Below are positions 45,633 to 55,271 of a stretch of 64,000 nucleotides of DNA, in pieces. Numbering within the stretch: position 1 is the stretch's first letter; each line of letters opens with the position of its first letter. The notes beneath the pieces are model-generated. The model was not told the origin of the DNA. It ran no database searches and saw only the letters and a list, made by a program, of their open reading frames with translations. The DNA is taken from positions 124,001 through 188,000 of the forward strand of contig JADJTR010000002.1 in NCBI GenBank assembly GCA_016711085.1. The letters run 5' to 3'. The translations under genes and the position numbers were made by a program. This stretch comes from Phyllobacteriaceae bacterium. GTDB taxonomy: Bacteria > Pseudomonadota > Alphaproteobacteria > Rhizobiales > Rhizobiaceae.

Positions 45633-47186
45633 TCAGGGCTTCAGCGTTTCCTCGCGGGGAATGACGATTTCGACGCGACGATTGAGTGCACGACCCTCCG
45701 GAGTGGAATTGTCGGCGACGGGCGCGTCCTCGCCCTTTCCGTCGACTTTCATTCGGCTCTTGTCGGCGAGCGTGACCGCGATGACTTCGGCCACCGCTTC
45801 GGCCCGTTTGACCGACAGGTCGAAATTGGACTTGAAACGGCTCGACGGACGCGGACGTACATTGTCGGTGTGCCCGGTCACGCCGACATAACCGGGTTCC
45901 TTGTTGAGCGCCTCGGCGAGGCGTTCGGCGAGCGGCGCGAATTCGGCTTTCACCTCGGCGCGGCCGGATTCGAACAACAACACATTCGACAGCCGCATGA
46001 CGATGAACTCGCCGACCGCGTCGACCCCGACTAGCCCTTTTTCGATTTCCGGACCGAGGACGTCGCGGATGCGCTGCAATTGCGTCGTGTCCACTTCGGC
46101 AAGCGGCAGCGGCTCGAAACTCTGGCGCTGGATCGAGACCGGCGCTTTCGGATGAAGGTTGACCAGGGTGGCGGCGGCGGCGTCGCCTTCGCCGCCGATG
46201 AGGAAGCGCAGCAGCATGTACAGCCCGGCCAGCGCCGTGGCCAGGAAACTCGCGATCGCCCAGACGGGGATGCCATCGCCGAGTCGCCGGGCTTTCAAGG
46301 CCAGTCCACGCCAGCGGGGCGATATGTCTTCGTCGGCCCGCGATCTGACCGCCCGCAAGGTATTGTAGACGTCGCGCCGGATGCGTTGAAGTTCGACGTC
46401 GCCGCCGGCGGCGCGGTACTGGCCCTCGAAACCGAGTGACAGGCAGGCGTGAATAAGCTCCAGCAAATCGTAATTGACCGTCGGATTGGCGGTCAGCGAG
46501 CGCACCTGTTCGAAAAAGCCGACGCCGGAGGTCCGCTGTCCGAAAAACTGGGCGAGCATGGAATATTGCAGCCAGACATGCTTGTCGGCGCCGGGCAGGT
46601 TCTGCACGATGTCGTCGGCGGTGGCGCACAGCGCATATTTGGCGACGCGGGCCTGTTCCGACGAGACGCCCTTGGCGACCACCGCCTTTTCGAATTCCGA
46701 AATGGCGCGGGCGACGTGCTGCATCAACGGCACGGCGTCGACATCGACCACCATCTGGCGCAGTCGCCCGAGAAGGATCAGCAGCGGCGAAGCGGCGTTG
46801 ACCACGGGATTCGTGGCTTTGACGAACTCGCTGTCGCCGGCATTGATGGCGACATTGAGCGGTATCTTGCGCCGCGCCGGAATTGGCGGCGGAGCGGGGC
46901 GGGGCGCCGACGGAGCGCCGGACATCCAGTCCTCTATCCCCGGCTGGGCCGGCGCCGGCCCGCCGGAATATCCACCAAACGGCGAACTCGACGCCGGCCC
47001 CTGCACAGGCCGCGGCGCGATCACCGTCGCCTGCCCGGGCGGCGGCTGGCGCGGCGCGCCGCCGAAACCGGAGGGTGGCGGATCCCCGAACGGGCTGGAG
47101 CCAAATCCGGAATCGGGCGCGCCGCCGGGGCGCGGCCGGATGACCGTTTTCTGGCTCTTGCCGAAGGGATCGTCAGACTGGCTCAT
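45633..47186 (-). CDS. tssL: T6SS TssL (DotU) with C-terminal OmpA-like domain
   Basis: The 517-residue product has a Pro/Gly-rich N-terminal tail, a DotU cytoplasmic domain (VNAASPLLILLGRLRQMVVD, CATADDIVQNLPGADKHVW), one transmembrane helix (VWAIASFLATALAGLYMLL), and a periplasmic OmpA-like domain (EPGYVGVTGHTDNVRP, NRRVEIVIPRE). OmpA-like domains in TssL, as in TagL, bind peptidoglycan. It begins 2 nt after the tssK stop. Confidence 0.94.
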   Translation of the reverse strand: MSQSDDPFGKSQKTVIRPRPGGAPDSGFGSSPFGDPPPSGFGGAPRQPPPGQATVIAPRPVQGPASSSPFGGYSGGPAPAQPGIEDWMSGAPSAPRPAPPPIPARRKIPLNVAINAGDSEFVKATNPVVNAASPLLILLGRLRQMVVDVDAVPLMQHVARAISEFEKAVVAKGVSSEQARVAKYALCATADDIVQNLPGADKHVWLQYSMLAQFFGQRTSGVGFFEQVRSLTANPTVNYDLLELIHACLSLGFEGQYRAAGGDVELQRIRRDVYNTLRAVRSRADEDISPRWRGLALKARRLGDGIPVWAIASFLATALAGLYMLLRFLIGGEGDAAAATLVNLHPKAPVSIQRQSFEPLPLAEVDTTQLQRIRDVLGPEIEKGLVGVDAVGEFIVMRLSNVLLFESGRAEVKAEFAPLAERLAEALNKEPGYVGVTGHTDNVRPRPSSRFKSNFDLSVKRAEAVAEVIAVTLADKSRMKVDGKGEDAPVADNSTPEGRALNRRVEIVIPREETLKP

Positions 47187-47187
47187 G

Positions 47188-48513
47188 TCATTCGTCCATG
47201 ATCGCCCACAGGTCTAACTGCAAATCAGGCCAATTTCCGGCGAAATGCATGCCGATGGACGATGCGACGGAGAATTCGGGCCAAAGCTGCGAATTCTTGT
47301 CGAGCTGAAAGTAGACATGATCGGAAATCGCCCGGATCTGGCGCGGCGGCGTCGGCATGTGCACAACCTCGATGCCTGGCAGGTGGGTGTTGACGATATC
47401 CTTCATCTTGGTGTTGGGCCCGACCTTGCACAGAGCGGGGAATTGCAGCTGGATCTGGGTCAGCGGCATCGCCGCTTGCACCTCGACGACGAAGCGGGCG
47501 TTGCGGAAAAGGGTCCGGTCGGCGACGGCCGCCATGTAGGCGTTCGGCCGCACTTCGGTCAGATCGAGCCGGATGGCGCGGCCGATGTCGAGCGACAGCA
47601 GGCGCTGGATGTCGGACAGGATGGGCTCGAAAACATCGCGCAACTTGTCGTGATTGTAGGGTGGATAGGTGGCGGCGAGCCTTTTGCCGCCAAAGGTCGC
47701 CAGTTCGCCCGACAGGCGCAGCAATTCGACATAGAGCCGCTCGGGATGGATGTATTTCGAGGCGCGATAGTGCTTGAGCACATTGATTTCGCGATTGAGC
47801 AATTGCAGCATGAAATAATCGTAAGCCTGCAGGCCGCCGCCGGAAGACGGATCGGAGGCGTAGCGGGAGAGGGCTTCGAGCCGTGTGTCGACCCAGCCGA
47901 TGACGCGTTCGATCCAGCCGGCGGTGACGGGATGGGCCAGACAGGTCAGCACCGGCGGCGCGAAGGTCTCGTCCATGACGATGGTCTTGTCGCGTACTTC
48001 AACAATGCGGCCGATGACGACCGACGAATGGCCGGGCTTTTCGGTCTCGCGGATCGCCAGTTCGGCCCGCGGATGGCCGACCTCGATCTCCTCGACCTCA
48101 TGCATGGCGGATGCGGAATCGATGACCGGCTCAAGCTCGCGCACATAGCGGCTGCCGCTTGCGCCCGAGGCCATGTCGGCTTCACGGGCGTTGGCGGTGG
48201 CGGTCGGCAGGGTCAGGAAGACGAATTTGCGCTCCGATCCCTCCGGCACGTCGACCGGCGTCGGCAACGGGCTGGTGCCGGGCATGTCGAAAGGGGTGCC
48301 GTCCTGGAAGACGCCCGAGGCGCGGCGCAGGCCGAACTTGTTCTGTTGGGCGAGGTCGTTATCGATCTCGAGCTCGGCGAACCCCCACGGATAGGGCGTC
48401 ACGTGGCGGGTGCGCGTGTCGACGAAATGCTCGATGTAGCGGTCGTGTTGCTGGAGATGGTGCTGCCGGAGAAAGAGGCCTTCCGACCAAACGACCTTGC
48501 TGTACCATGACAT
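47188..48513 (-). CDS. tssK: T6SS baseplate protein TssK
   Basis: TssK links the baseplate to the TssJLM membrane complex. The 441-residue product starts MSWYSKVVWSEGLFLRQHHL and shows QLLNREINVLKHYRASKYIH, then PERLYVELLRLSGELATFG, standard for the family. ATG 48513 gives the conserved start. The region between it and the immunity gene (48514-48663) shows nothing recognisable. Confidence 0.94.
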   Translation of the reverse strand: MSWYSKVVWSEGLFLRQHHLQQHDRYIEHFVDTRTRHVTPYPWGFAELEIDNDLAQQNKFGLRRASGVFQDGTPFDMPGTSPLPTPVDVPEGSERKFVFLTLPTATANAREADMASGASGSRYVRELEPVIDSASAMHEVEEIEVGHPRAELAIRETEKPGHSSVVIGRIVEVRDKTIVMDETFAPPVLTCLAHPVTAGWIERVIGWVDTRLEALSRYASDPSSGGGLQAYDYFMLQLLNREINVLKHYRASKYIHPERLYVELLRLSGELATFGGKRLAATYPPYNHDKLRDVFEPILSDIQRLLSLDIGRAIRLDLTEVRPNAYMAAVADRTLFRNARFVVEVQAAMPLTQIQLQFPALCKVGPNTKMKDIVNTHLPGIEVVHMPTPPRQIRAISDHVYFQLDKNSQLWPEFSVASSIGMHFAGNWPDLQLDLWAIMDE

Positions 48514-48663
48514 GAAGCGCGCTTCTCCTCCGCCGATGCCGACACCCGATGCCAACGTAGCAATCAAATCAGAGTGCTTTCAACAGGGCGATGCCAATGG
48601 AAACTCACCTGAATCCGAAATCGCGCGCTGGCTGCGCCGTATTTTGGTTTGCCGGATTCCTCC

Positions 48664-49023
48664 TCAAGGGGTGTGATTGTCCAATTTATCATAAGCCTCC
48701 CGATACGTCCTATCGGCATCGAATAACTGTTTCGAATGATCGCTGATAAATCTCAGTTGCGCATTTAGCGATGGCTTTTCATCGATACCAAATATTTTCA
48801 TCAACAACCTAATAGAATAATATTCCTGCGAATTTTTTTCGAAATTAAATACCAAAAAAAGACCAAATGCCGGCTGCATATAACGCTCCCCCTCAAATAC
48901 AATAGACCAGTCGCTGTCTTTTTTAAATCTGGCGACGAACTCGTGTTCATCAACAATACGGAACCCCATGGGCATGAGCGCTCTTTCTACGGTCTTGCAA
49001 AGGGGGGCGTATACCGGTGTCAT
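48664..49023 (-). CDS. putative immunity protein for the adjacent T6SS effector
   Basis: The 119-residue product (MTPVYAPLCKTVERALMPMG...) has no signal peptide and no domain I recognise. The gene is clearly more A/T-rich than the tss genes around it. It begins 4 nt after the effector stop and lies in the same direction, the usual layout of an immunity gene. The call rests on position and composition. If correct it should bind and block the effector's C-terminal domain. Confidence 0.6.
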   Translation of the reverse strand: MTPVYAPLCKTVERALMPMGFRIVDEHEFVARFKKDSDWSIVFEGERYMQPAFGLFLVFNFEKNSQEYYSIRLLMKIFGIDEKPSLNAQLRFISDHSKQLFDADRTYREAYDKLDNHTP

Positions 49024-49027
49024 GGTT

Positions 49028-50362
49028 TCAATTCCGTATCATCGCTGATGATGAAGAATCGAATTCGTATTCATTTTCAAGTAAATAATCAAATTCTCGT
49101 CCAAAACCTGTTCGCACGATGGAGCCGTCCTCCAATGTTTTGTTCAATACAGAATCCGCCGGCTTGGTCGCCAGCCGGATCGGATCGTTTCTCTTGATCG
49201 CTTCGTCAAGGAACGGTTTGTTCACTTCTCGCCAAAACTGGTCGGGGCTCTTATATTTATCGTCGGGGACGTTCAGTATATTATATCCACCGTCATTTGA
49301 CCCGAAATCGGTGGTCTTTGGGTACTTTGCTTGGTCGTCGATAATTGACTTCATGTCCCGTTGGTAGTTTCCAAGGACCGTCGTCGTCTTGCCGGGCGTA
49401 GGCACGATGACGACGCCGCTCGATGTTTTCAGCGCGGGTGCCGATCCTCGCCTGGAAATCGGCGCCGCCGCAGACTTCGGTTGATCCTCCTGCTTCCTTT
49501 GCGGCTTGCGCGGCTCCTGTTTCGGCGGGGCGGGCTTCTTCACCGGTCCGGCGCGTTTTCCCACCGCCTTGGTGACCGACTTGGCTTTCAGGAAGCGCGC
49601 CAGCACGCCGTTGGCGATCAGCACGGCGAGCGCGGCGGCGAGCGCCTTGGCGACGATGTCGAGCTCGGCGGCGGTTTTGGCCTTGCGGATATCCTCGAAC
49701 GCCTTGGCGACCGCTTCCATCGCCTTGATGACTTCGCCAGACAGGGCGAACAGGTCGAAGGCCAATACGGCGAGGTTGAGACCGGGGACGAAATGGGCGC
49801 CGATCCAAACGACCAGGCCGGAGGCCAGCATGCCGATGCCGATGCTCTTGACCAGTTCTTCGAAGGCCATGCGCGTTTCGCCGGCCATGTGGTTCGGCGC
49901 CAGGGTCAAAACGAGCAGGACGCGCTCTTCGAACGAGGCCGGCGCCGCCGATCCGCCTGGAGATTTGCGCTGCGCCGCCAGGGTGCGCACGGCCGCCTCC
50001 TGGCGCTCGGCGATTCCGGCAAAGGCCATCGTCGGTTCCGGGACGACCATGACGCCGATCCTGCCGCTTTCGGCTGCCCTGGCGAGCATTTCGATCAAGG
50101 TGTGTCCGTGGGCGGCATAAAGCGGGCCGGGCTCCAGACCCCAGCGCCGCAACCAGGGCCGGACAAGTTCCTCCGTGTTCTGGCGCATCAAAAAAGTTCG
50201 CAGCGCGGCGTGAATGTCGGCGCGGTTGCGCAACACGCCGATCTGCCCTTTCAACAAGCCGAACGCCGAGCGCGGCCCGATCAGGATTGTCTCCCGCCCG
50301 GTTGAAAACGCAGCGATATCGGCGGCCGAGTTATGCACGTTCCATCCCGAATTGAAGCGCAA
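49028..50362 (-). CDS. putative T6SS effector with membrane segments and foreign C-terminal toxin module
   Basis: The 444-residue product has a conserved-looking N-terminal domain (about residues 1-130, possibly DUF6861). Two hydrophobic segments (172-208, 236-256) and a Lys/Pro-rich linker (265-300) follow. A C-terminal module (about 310-444) includes TTVLGNYQRDMKSIIDDQAK, DGGYNILNVPDDKYKSPDQF and TGFGREFDYLLENEYEFD. The DNA for this last module is A/T-rich, as is the following immunity gene, while the N-terminal DNA is GC-rich. That points to a swapped toxin tip. The toxin's activity is not recognised. The gene is inserted between tssK and tagH. Confidence 0.65.
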   Translation of the reverse strand: MRFNSGWNVHNSAADIAAFSTGRETILIGPRSAFGLLKGQIGVLRNRADIHAALRTFLMRQNTEELVRPWLRRWGLEPGPLYAAHGHTLIEMLARAAESGRIGVMVVPEPTMAFAGIAERQEAAVRTLAAQRKSPGGSAAPASFEERVLLVLTLAPNHMAGETRMAFEELVKSIGIGMLASGLVVWIGAHFVPGLNLAVLAFDLFALSGEVIKAMEAVAKAFEDIRKAKTAAELDIVAKALAAALAVLIANGVLARFLKAKSVTKAVGKRAGPVKKPAPPKQEPRKPQRKQEDQPKSAAAPISRRGSAPALKTSSGVVIVPTPGKTTTVLGNYQRDMKSIIDDQAKYPKTTDFGSNDGGYNILNVPDDKYKSPDQFWREVNKPFLDEAIKRNDPIRLATKPADSVLNKTLEDGSIVRTGFGREFDYLLENEYEFDSSSSAMIRN

Positions 50363-50403
50363 AAATAGGTCGACATGTCCGGCGATGACAACCGGCGTCC
50401 ACC

Positions 50404-51636
50404 TTAGCGCCGCTTGCCGCTTGCATCCTGGTAAGCCTCGGCGAAGTAAGCGAGAAAAACATCCAGCATGCCGTTTTCATGGGCTTCGGTCTTGGCCTCC
50501 CAGCGGGCGACGAACATCTCCCAGGCTTTGGCCTTGGAATTGGAAAAGGCGGATTTTCCGGTCTTGGCTTCGATCGTTTCGGGCGCCAGATCCTCCAGCA
50601 GGCGGGCCAACGCCTTTTGCATGGCCGAATAGGTCGCCATTTCGTGCGATTTCAAATCCTCGAAGGCTTCGCGGAAGGCCCGCATGCCATCGAGGTAGCC
50701 GGGCCGATCCTTCGACAGCATCATCTCGAGGGCCTCGGTCGGCTCGGGAATGAACTTCAACGGATTGTTGTCGAGCGCGCCGATCATCGTGCGTTTCGAA
50801 GTGCGCGCCATCGCCTTGGCCGAGGCGCGCGCCCGGAGCAATTGGGAAACCTGTTCGGTGACCATCAGCATGATCGCGCCGATTTCCTGAATTGCTTCGG
50901 ATTGGTCACGGTTGACCAGCGCGTGGACAGGAAGGCGCGCCCCGAGTTTGAATGCGGCGAGCCCGTCGCCGCCGCGCGCGGGCGTCGCCGGACGCGGTGG
51001 CTCGGGTATCGGCGCGGGCGGGATGTAGGCCGGCGCATCGGAATAATGCGGCGATTCGGCGGCCGCGGAAGCAGGGAAGCCACGGGGATGCGGCGTTTGC
51101 TGCTGGTCGGGCGCGTCAAACGCGCTGCGCCCGGCCGGCATGTCGATGTGCGAAGCGATGAAGTCAGCTTCGCGCAACGCCTTCCGGCTTGGTGGCTCCA
51201 ATTGGCGTCGGTCGATCGGCGGCGGCGCGGCGCCCCGCCCGCCCCAGATGTCGTCGTCGTCGGCCGCCGGCCGCGATGGCGCGGCGCTCCACGGCCCCTC
51301 CGAGCGCGGTGGTCCGATGGCCGAAATAGCGGCCTCGATGATATAATTGCCGATCGTGATCTTGTCGCCGTGGCGCAGGCGGTGGGCGCCTTTCAGGCGT
51401 TGCTGGGCGCCATTGACGAAAGTGCCGTTGGTCGAAACGTCGATCAGCAGATACTCGCCGCCTTCGTATCGCACCTCGCAATGCCGACTTGAAATGAACA
51501 GGCGCGGATCAGGCAGCGCCCAGTCGCGCTGGGCGTCCCGGCCGATCTCGAATCCGCGTCCCTCGGCGCGAAACTGGATCGGCCCGCCGTCGGGCAGGCT
51601 ATCCAAATTGACAATTGTCAAAGTGATGGCGTTCAT
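50404..51636 (-). CDS. tagH: T6SS-associated FHA domain protein TagH (Fha)
   Basis: The 410-residue product has an N-terminal FHA domain: EIGRDAQRDWALPDPRLFIS, SRHCEVRYEGGEYLLIDVST and NGTFVNG, with the phosphothreonine-binding residues. A Pro-rich linker and a C-terminal VI-FHA domain (IPEPTEALEMMLSKDRPGYL, WEMFVARWEAKTEAHENGML) follow. It is the expected substrate of PpkA and PppA. It is the first gene of the leftward T6SS unit and is divergent from vgrG across 174 bp. Confidence 0.92.
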   Translation of the reverse strand: MNAITLTIVNLDSLPDGGPIQFRAEGRGFEIGRDAQRDWALPDPRLFISSRHCEVRYEGGEYLLIDVSTNGTFVNGAQQRLKGAHRLRHGDKITIGNYIIEAAISAIGPPRSEGPWSAAPSRPAADDDDIWGGRGAAPPPIDRRQLEPPSRKALREADFIASHIDMPAGRSAFDAPDQQQTPHPRGFPASAAAESPHYSDAPAYIPPAPIPEPPRPATPARGGDGLAAFKLGARLPVHALVNRDQSEAIQEIGAIMLMVTEQVSQLLRARASAKAMARTSKRTMIGALDNNPLKFIPEPTEALEMMLSKDRPGYLDGMRAFREAFEDLKSHEMATYSAMQKALARLLEDLAPETIEAKTGKSAFSNSKAKAWEMFVARWEAKTEAHENGMLDVFLAYFAEAYQDASGKRR

Positions 51637-51810
51637 TCAAGCAATCTTGGTTTCAGCCAGTGACTATATGGCGGAAGGGGCATTAGACAAGACCGTCCCG
51701 TCACTTCACCGTTGCGTGTCCGGCTTCACATCGCCGTCGCCGGATTCCGGTAGCATCGTGTCTGAATTGTCGTTAGTCTTTTCGGCGCGGCAGCATCGGG
51801 AGCGGCTGAG

Positions 51811-53864
51811 ATGAATGTCATGCCGAAACAGGCGAACCGAATGGCCCGGCTTTCGACGCCGCTGGGCGAGGACGTGCTGGCGATCACCCGTTTTGACGGG
51901 TCGGAAGGGGTGAACGAGCTCTTCGAGTGGCGCATCGAAGCGATCAGCACGACCGGGGACATCGATTTCGACGGACTCATCGGCAAGCACGCGACGGTGG
52001 CGATCCGTTCGGTTTCGGGCGAGGACCGGCAGTTCGACGGCATCGTCACCGAGACGCAATGGCTTGGCGCGCGCGACCATTTCTTCGCCTACCGCCTGGT
52101 GCTGCGGCCGTGGCTGTACCTGCTGTCGCATCGCGCCGACGTGTTCATCTTCCACGACAAGACGGTGATGGAGATCGTGGCGGATGTGTTCGGGCGGCAC
52201 GGCTTCGCCGCATTCGACGACCGGACGACGAAAACCTATCCGAAGATCGAATATTGCGTGCAGTATCGCGAAAGCGACATGGCCTTTGTGACGCGGTTGC
52301 TCGAGCAATTCGGCGTATCGTGGTTTTTCCTGCACGAGAAAGACAAGCACACGATGGTCCTTGTCGACGCCAGCGCCCAGTTCGAGCCGGCGCCGGGCGG
52401 CAGCCGCCGCTACATCCCCCTTTCCGGGCAGGACCGGCGCAGCGAGGAGTGCTTCACCCATTTTACGCCGGAGCGGCGCTTCACCTCGGGTAAGGCGCTG
52501 TATCGCGACTATAATTTCAAGACGCCGACGGCGAAAATGGACGCGTCCGGGACGGATCGGCGAGTTACGAGCACGCCGGGCTGGAACTTTACGACTGGCC
52601 GGGCAAATACGACACCGCCGGCGACGGGACGCCGCTGGCGACGGTGAAGCTGCAAGCCGAGGAAGGGCTCGACCGGCGCTGCCTGGCGTCGGGCAATTGC
52701 GTCACCCTGTTCGCCGGGTCCGCGGTGGCGCTGATGGAGCACCCGTTCGACTACAACAAGGACTATGTGCTGACGCGGGCGCAGCACTCGTTCGTGTCGC
52801 AAAGCTATCGTTCCGGCATGGGGGTGGAGGGCGGCGACGCCTATGAGGGGCAGTTCGAACTGCTCGACGCCGAGATCCCGCTGGTCCCCGCGCCGGTGAC
52901 GCCGCGCCCGCGTGTGCACGGACCGCAGACAGCGGTGGTGGTCGGGGCCGAGGGCGAGGAGATCGACTGCGACGAATGGGGCCGCATCCTGGTGCGCTTC
53001 CACTGGGACCGGAAGAGCGACAAGTCGATGCGCTGCCGGGTGGCGCAGAACTGGGCCTCGGGCCAATGGGGCGGCATGATCATACCGCGCCTCGGCATGG
53101 AGGTCGTCGTCGAGTTCCTCGAGGGCGATCCCGACCGACCCCTCGTCACCGGCGCCGTCTACAACGCCAAAAACATGCCGCCTTATACCCTGCCGGAGTT
53201 CAAGACCCGTTCAACCTTTCGCTCCAACAGCCACAAGGCCGGCGGTTTCAACGAATTGCGGTTTGAGGACGAAGGCGGCGAGGAGGAAATTTTCCTCCAC
53301 GCCCAGAAATATTTCAATCTCGTCATCGGCGACAACGAAACGCACGCCGTAGGCAACAATCGCCACATCTCGGTCGCCACGTCCCAATCCGAAACGATCG
53401 GGGCAAACAAGGACATGCAGGTCGGCGGCAATCACACCTAGGCGGTTGGCGGATCGCGCGACGAGACCATCGGCGCGGCCCACACGCTGACTGTCGGCGC
53501 CGATCAGCATGTCACCATAGGCGCCAACCAGTTGATCGAGACCGACGCCGACATGCATCAGGTCGCCGGTGGCAATCGACGTGTCGACACCGCCAACAAC
53601 ACCCATGTGTCGACGGGCAACAATTATCTGATCGACGCGGGGTCGAAACTTGTCATCGACGCCGGCACGACGATCTGTCTGAAGGTCGGCGGCAATTTCA
53701 TCACCATCTCGCCCTCCGGCATCGAGATCGAAGGTACGACGGTCAAGATCAATTGCGGCGGCATGGCGGGCAAGGGAACCGAGGTGGCGAAAAAGAAAGC
53801 CGGCAAACCGAAGAAATATGGCGGGCCTCATGCGGTGAAATATCCGCGTTCGGACAAGAAATAG
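51811..53864 (+). CDS. vgrG: T6SS spike protein VgrG (frameshift plus in-frame amber codon)
   Basis: VgrG forms the trimeric tip of the T6SS needle. The first segment has the gp27-like domain (LSTPLGEDVLAITRFDGSEG, YPKIEYCVQYRESDMAFVTR, LLEQFGVSWFF). The frame breaks near 52553, where one G in a G-run restores SASYEHAGLELYDWPGKYD. The gp5-like part (DEWGRILVRFHWDR) and beta-helix repeats follow. A TAG at 53439-53441 interrupts the same frame, which then continues with DETIGAAHTLTVGADQHVTI to the stop at 53864. The restored product of about 684 residues is normal in length. Confidence 0.92.
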
Positions 53865-53878
53865 GTCGGGGAGACATC

Positions 53879-54265
53879 ATGCCCGGATTCCCCGCCGCCC
53901 GCAAAACCGACATGACCGCCTGCCCTATGGTGACGCCGGGCCTGCCGCCGATCCCTCATGTCGGCGGGCCGATCACCATGCCGTGTTCGCCGAACGTCAT
54001 CATCGGCATGATGCCGGCGGCGCGGGTGACCGACATCGCCCAATGCGTCGGCCCGCCCGACGTCATCGTCAAGGGCTCGCGCACGGTGTTCATCAACATG
54101 CTGCCGGCGGCGCGCGTGACCGATCCGACGGCGCATGGCGGCAAGATCATCACCGGGCAGATGAACGTGCTGATCGGCGACGACGGCGGCGGCCCGGCCT
54201 TCAAGATGAGCAAGCCGTGCCTGAAACAGGCAGCGGCCTCCGGCGCGCCCTTCGTGAAGGCGTAA
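53879..54265 (+). CDS. PAAR domain spike-tip protein
   Basis: The 128-residue product is a PAAR protein: MPGFPAARKTDMTACPMVTP, then PMPHVGGP-like IPHVGGPITMPC, and two AARVTD repeats with His and Cys residues fit to bind Zn. PAAR proteins cap VgrG and carry effectors. GGGGAG precedes ATG 53879, 14 nt after the vgrG stop. No effector is fused; the DUF4123 adaptor and effector follow as separate genes. Confidence 0.93.
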   Translation: MPGFPAARKTDMTACPMVTPGLPPIPHVGGPITMPCSPNVIIGMMPAARVTDIAQCVGPPDVIVKGSRTVFINMLPAARVTDPTAHGGKIITGQMNVLIGDDGGGPAFKMSKPCLKQAAASGAPFVKA

Positions 54266-54269
54266 ATCC

Positions 54270-55271
54270 ATGACGGGTGCGACGACCGGTCTGATCGACG
54301 CCCTCGACGCCCTGCCCGGCCGCAAGTTCGCCGTGGTCGACGCGGCGCATTTCGACGATCTGCCGGCGGAGCTCGAGGCGGCGGGTTTCGCCGGCCGTCC
54401 GCTCTATCTCGACGAACAGAAGGACGATGTCGTCGCCGCCGGGCCTTTTCTGGTGTCTCTTCCCGACCGCAATGCCGGTCGCCGTCTGGCCGAACTCATC
54501 GGCGACAAGCCGGCGGTCGTGTGGTGGTCGTGGCCGGACCGGGGCGAGGAGACCGAAGAGGCGGTCTTCCGCCATCTGCGCACCATCAACATGGTCGAAA
54601 TCCCGGCCGGGCCGGACGATCCCGACGATCCGGCGGTCGCGGCCGAGGCGCGCGCCCGTGAGGCCGCGACGGAGCAGGCGCATGATCATGACGGCCACGA
54701 CCATGGCGACCAACCGCCCGAACCGCATCGCTTCGATCTCGTTCTCTTTCGCCATGCCGATCCACATGCGCTGGCTATGCTTTTGCCGGAACTTGATGCG
54801 ATCCAGTTCGCGCGCCTGTTCGGCGACGCCACCGGAATTGTGATCAATGCTCCCGATCTTGGCGGTTTGCGGATGGCGCCGCGCCCGCCCGACCTGCCGC
54901 CGGCGCCGGGCGGGCCGTTGCGCATTTATCCGGAGCAATACGCTTCGCTAAGCCGGGCGCGCGCGGCCTTGGTGGAATCACGCGTCGGCGCATTCCTGCG
55001 CCGCATGGCGCCGGCGCAGGCCGGCGAACTGACCGAGGCGCAACTGCGCTGGCATGTGGCGAAGTGCATGAACGAATCGCTCGGCTACGGCGTCACCTCG
55101 GAAGGATCGCATTGCCGCTGGGCCTATCTCCAGCTCCTCGCCCGGGGCCGTTTGAGCCAGATCCCGGAAATCAACAACATGTTCCGCGTGCCGGATCACG
55201 CCTACGACGCCAATCTGCGCATGCGCTATCTCATGGAAGGTCTGGCCGAACAGGTGGGGGGCGTGGCGTAA
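54270..55271 (+). CDS. DUF4123 domain effector adaptor/chaperone
   Basis: DUF4123 proteins (Tap/TEC) load a cognate effector onto VgrG. The 333-residue product has RKFAVVDAAHFDDLPAELEA, GPFLVSLPDRNAGRRLAELI and WSWPDRGEETEEAVFRHLRT, the family core. A His/Asp-rich stretch (HDHDGHDHGD) near residue 140 could bind metal. The C-terminus is unlike the core and may recognise the effector. Its stop overlaps the next start (TAATG), tying it to that effector. Confidence 0.85.
   Translation: MTGATTGLIDALDALPGRKFAVVDAAHFDDLPAELEAAGFAGRPLYLDEQKDDVVAAGPFLVSLPDRNAGRRLAELIGDKPAVVWWSWPDRGEETEEAVFRHLRTINMVEIPAGPDDPDDPAVAAEARAREAATEQAHDHDGHDHGDQPPEPHRFDLVLFRHADPHALAMLLPELDAIQFARLFGDATGIVINAPDLGGLRMAPRPPDLPPAPGGPLRIYPEQYASLSRARAALVESRVGAFLRRMAPAQAGELTEAQLRWHVAKCMNESLGYGVTSEGSHCRWAYLQLLARGRLSQIPEINNMFRVPDHAYDANLRMRYLMEGLAEQVGGVA

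Noticed and set aside
43759..45891. 710-codon open frame on the plus strand
   Set aside because: Antisense to tssM, with no recognisable motif.
53439..53441. Amber codon in vgrG as programmed recoding (pyrrolysine or readthrough)
   Set aside because: No recoding element is evident, and this class of bacteria does not usually use pyrrolysine; error or mutation is simpler.
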